NCBI RefSeq assembly: GCF_008801915.1
Contig: NZ_VZOV01000001.1
Span: 558,001-622,000 of the forward strand
Direction of reading: 5' to 3'
Length of the DNA: 64,000 bases
Origin: Cupriavidus gilardii
GTDB lineage: Bacteria; Pseudomonadota; Gammaproteobacteria; Burkholderiales; Burkholderiaceae
The notes under the pieces were generated by a model. The model ran no database searches. It saw only the letters and a list, made by a program, of their open reading frames with translations, and was not told where the DNA came from. The first letter of the stretch is position 1. Each line of letters opens with the position of its first letter. Of the stretch, positions 62,870 to 64,000 are shown piece after piece. A program made the position numbers and the translations under genes.

Positions 62870-64000
62870 ACACCAAATCCGCTGTCGCACTGGCTGTGGC
62901 GACGCTCCTCGTCGGCTCCTTTGCCGGCTTTCAACTCGGACACCGCAATGCTGGCAGCTCGCCTCAATCCGCTCAAGACTCCCACGGCTCCGACGCGCCC
63001 ACCGCGGAAACGGCCAAACGCGGCCCTCACGGCGGGCGCCTGCTCGAGGATGGGCCGTTCCAGGTCGAAGTGACGATCTTCGAGCAAGGCGTCCCTCCAC
63101 AGTTCCGGCTCTATCTGTATGAGAACGGCAAGCCGCTACCGCCCAAGGCTTCGCAAGCGGCGATCTCGCTGCAACGCCTGGGCCGGCTGGCCGAGCCCAT
63201 CGCTTTCCATGCCGAGCGAGACTACCTGCGTGGCGACAAGACCGTGGTCGAGCCGCACTCGTTCGATGTGACCGTGTCCGCCGACCACAATGGCAAGACG
63301 TCGCGCTGGCGATACGCGCAGGTCGAAGCGCGGGTCGAGATGGGCGACGCGCAGTTGAAGGAGGCGGGCGTCAATGTACTGACCGCGGGGCCAGTCCGCA
63401 TTCGTTCCGTCCTTGAGCTGCCCGGCGCGATCAAGCCCAATAGCGACCGCTTCGTCCCGCTGCTGCAGCAGTTCAATGGAACCGTGGTCGCGGCGCCAGT
63501 TGGGGAAGGGACGCACGTCAAGCGTGGCGACATTCTGGCAGTTGTGGAAAGCCCTGAAGTCGGCGACCTGCGTAGCGCGCTCGCCGTCGCCCGAGACAAG
63601 GCGGAGCTGTATCGGCGAACACTCGAGCGGGAAGAAAAGCTCTTTGCCGAGCGCATTTCGCCGGAACAGGACGTGCTCGCCGCGCGGCAAGCCTATCGCG
63701 AAGCCCAGATCTCCGCAAACGCCGCTGCACGCAAGCTGGAGGCGATGCGCGTGACCGCCGGCGGCGGCTCCAATGTCGCCCGCGTCGAGCTGCGCGCCCC
63801 CATTGATGGCGTGGTCACGGGGAAGTCAGTAGCGCCGGGCCAGGCCATCGACGCCGGCACCGTCCTGATGTCAGTCGCGGACACTTCCACGGTCTGGGTC
63901 GAGTTGCCCATCTATCCGAAGAACATGGCCGCCGTGCGCCCCGGCCAGGCTGTCGTCATCAAGGCGAGCGACGGCGAGACCGAGGCGCAGGGGAAGGTAG
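62866..64000 (+). CDS. CzcB-like heavy-metal RND periplasmic adaptor (3' partial)
   Basis: Membrane-fusion protein, open to the window end. Signal/anchor LAVATLLVGSFAGFQLGH. A CzcB-specific N-terminal domain follows (KRGPHGGRLLEDGPFQVEV, LYENGKPLPP), then the lipoyl half-motif (GTVVAAPVGEGTHVKRGDIL), an alpha hairpin (SALAVARDKAELYRRTLE), and the second half-motif (VELRAPIDGVVTGKSVAPGQ). The CzcA-type pump should follow beyond the window. His-rich parts found in some CzcB proteins are weak here. Confidence 0.92.
   Translation, partial: MNTKSAVALAVATLLVGSFAGFQLGHRNAGSSPQSAQDSHGSDAPTAETAKRGPHGGRLLEDGPFQVEVTIFEQGVPPQFRLYLYENGKPLPPKASQAAISLQRLGRLAEPIAFHAERDYLRGDKTVVEPHSFDVTVSADHNGKTSRWRYAQVEARVEMGDAQLKEAGVNVLTAGPVRIRSVLELPGAIKPNSDRFVPLLQQFNGTVVAAPVGEGTHVKRGDILAVVESPEVGDLRSALAVARDKAELYRRTLEREEKLFAERISPEQDVLAARQAYREAQISANAAARKLEAMRVTAGGGSNVARVELRAPIDGVVTGKSVAPGQAIDAGTVLMSVADTSTVWVELPIYPKNMAAVRPGQAVVIKASDGETEAQGKV

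Overview
The window comes from a GC-rich chromosome (or large replicon) of a betaproteobacterium, most plausibly Burkholderiaceae of the Cupriavidus/Ralstonia type. The signs are Bug-type periplasmic receptors without their membrane partners, a MipA/OmpV protein, many LysR/GntR/TetR-controlled catabolic genes, and a metal-resistance block (mer, ars, czc-like) attached to a Tn3-family transposon. The species call is inference; no rRNA or tRNA gene was seen.

Layout. 1-4254: a STAND ATPase/GAF/histidine kinase cut by the window start. 4357-7145: a two-subunit molybdenum hydroxylase. 7311-7452: a LysR remnant. 7560-9506: an exported PLP enzyme and an exported RidA protein. 9795-12009: a NarL-type response regulator with a Cache-domain sensor kinase. 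12742-15629: an OmpR/QseC-type two-component pair whose kinase gene runs into a convergent mipA-like gene. 16051-18481: a phosphatidylserine-decarboxylase-like gene, a kinase fragment and a ProQ/FinO protein. 18567-21850: a Bug receptor and a CoA-transferase divergent from a LysR regulator.

21804-25698 is the most striking block. UdgX uracil-DNA glycosylase and a radical-SAM/HhH protein (minus strand) lie divergent from an SRAP-family abasic-site protein (plus strand). A 20-bp LexA-type box sits in the gap between them. Two of the three products belong to families that bond covalently to abasic or uracil-containing DNA, which suggests an SOS-controlled DNA-lesion capture module. 25741-27267 is a Fic protein, preceded by six copies of a TTACC-N6-TCTAY repeat laid out as two identical triplets.

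27518-32831: a VWA protein divergent from a protease/MoxR/DUF58/VWA cluster. 32845-39306: a GntR regulator divergent from an MFS transporter, PxpA, a PxpB-PxpC fusion and a biotin carboxylase/BCCP protein, probably for uptake and ATP-driven opening of 5-oxoproline or a related lactam. 39332-42431: an ene-reductase and an ABC exporter. 42438-44398: a MerR-type regulator with a SoxR-like box in front of a methyltransferase and a DUF2938 membrane protein. 44426-51074: a TetR-controlled RND tripartite efflux operon.

From 51916 the window is mobile DNA. A 38-bp Tn3-type inverted repeat interrupts a Bug gene. It is followed by tnpA-tnpC, merR-merT-merP-(merC)-merA, decayed arsC/arsH, a second tnpC fragment, a His-rich DMT exporter and a czcI/C/B-like operon that leaves the window. 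merC and arsC carry single-base frame disruptions and arsH is truncated, so the block is a mosaic. The right end of the transposon was not found.
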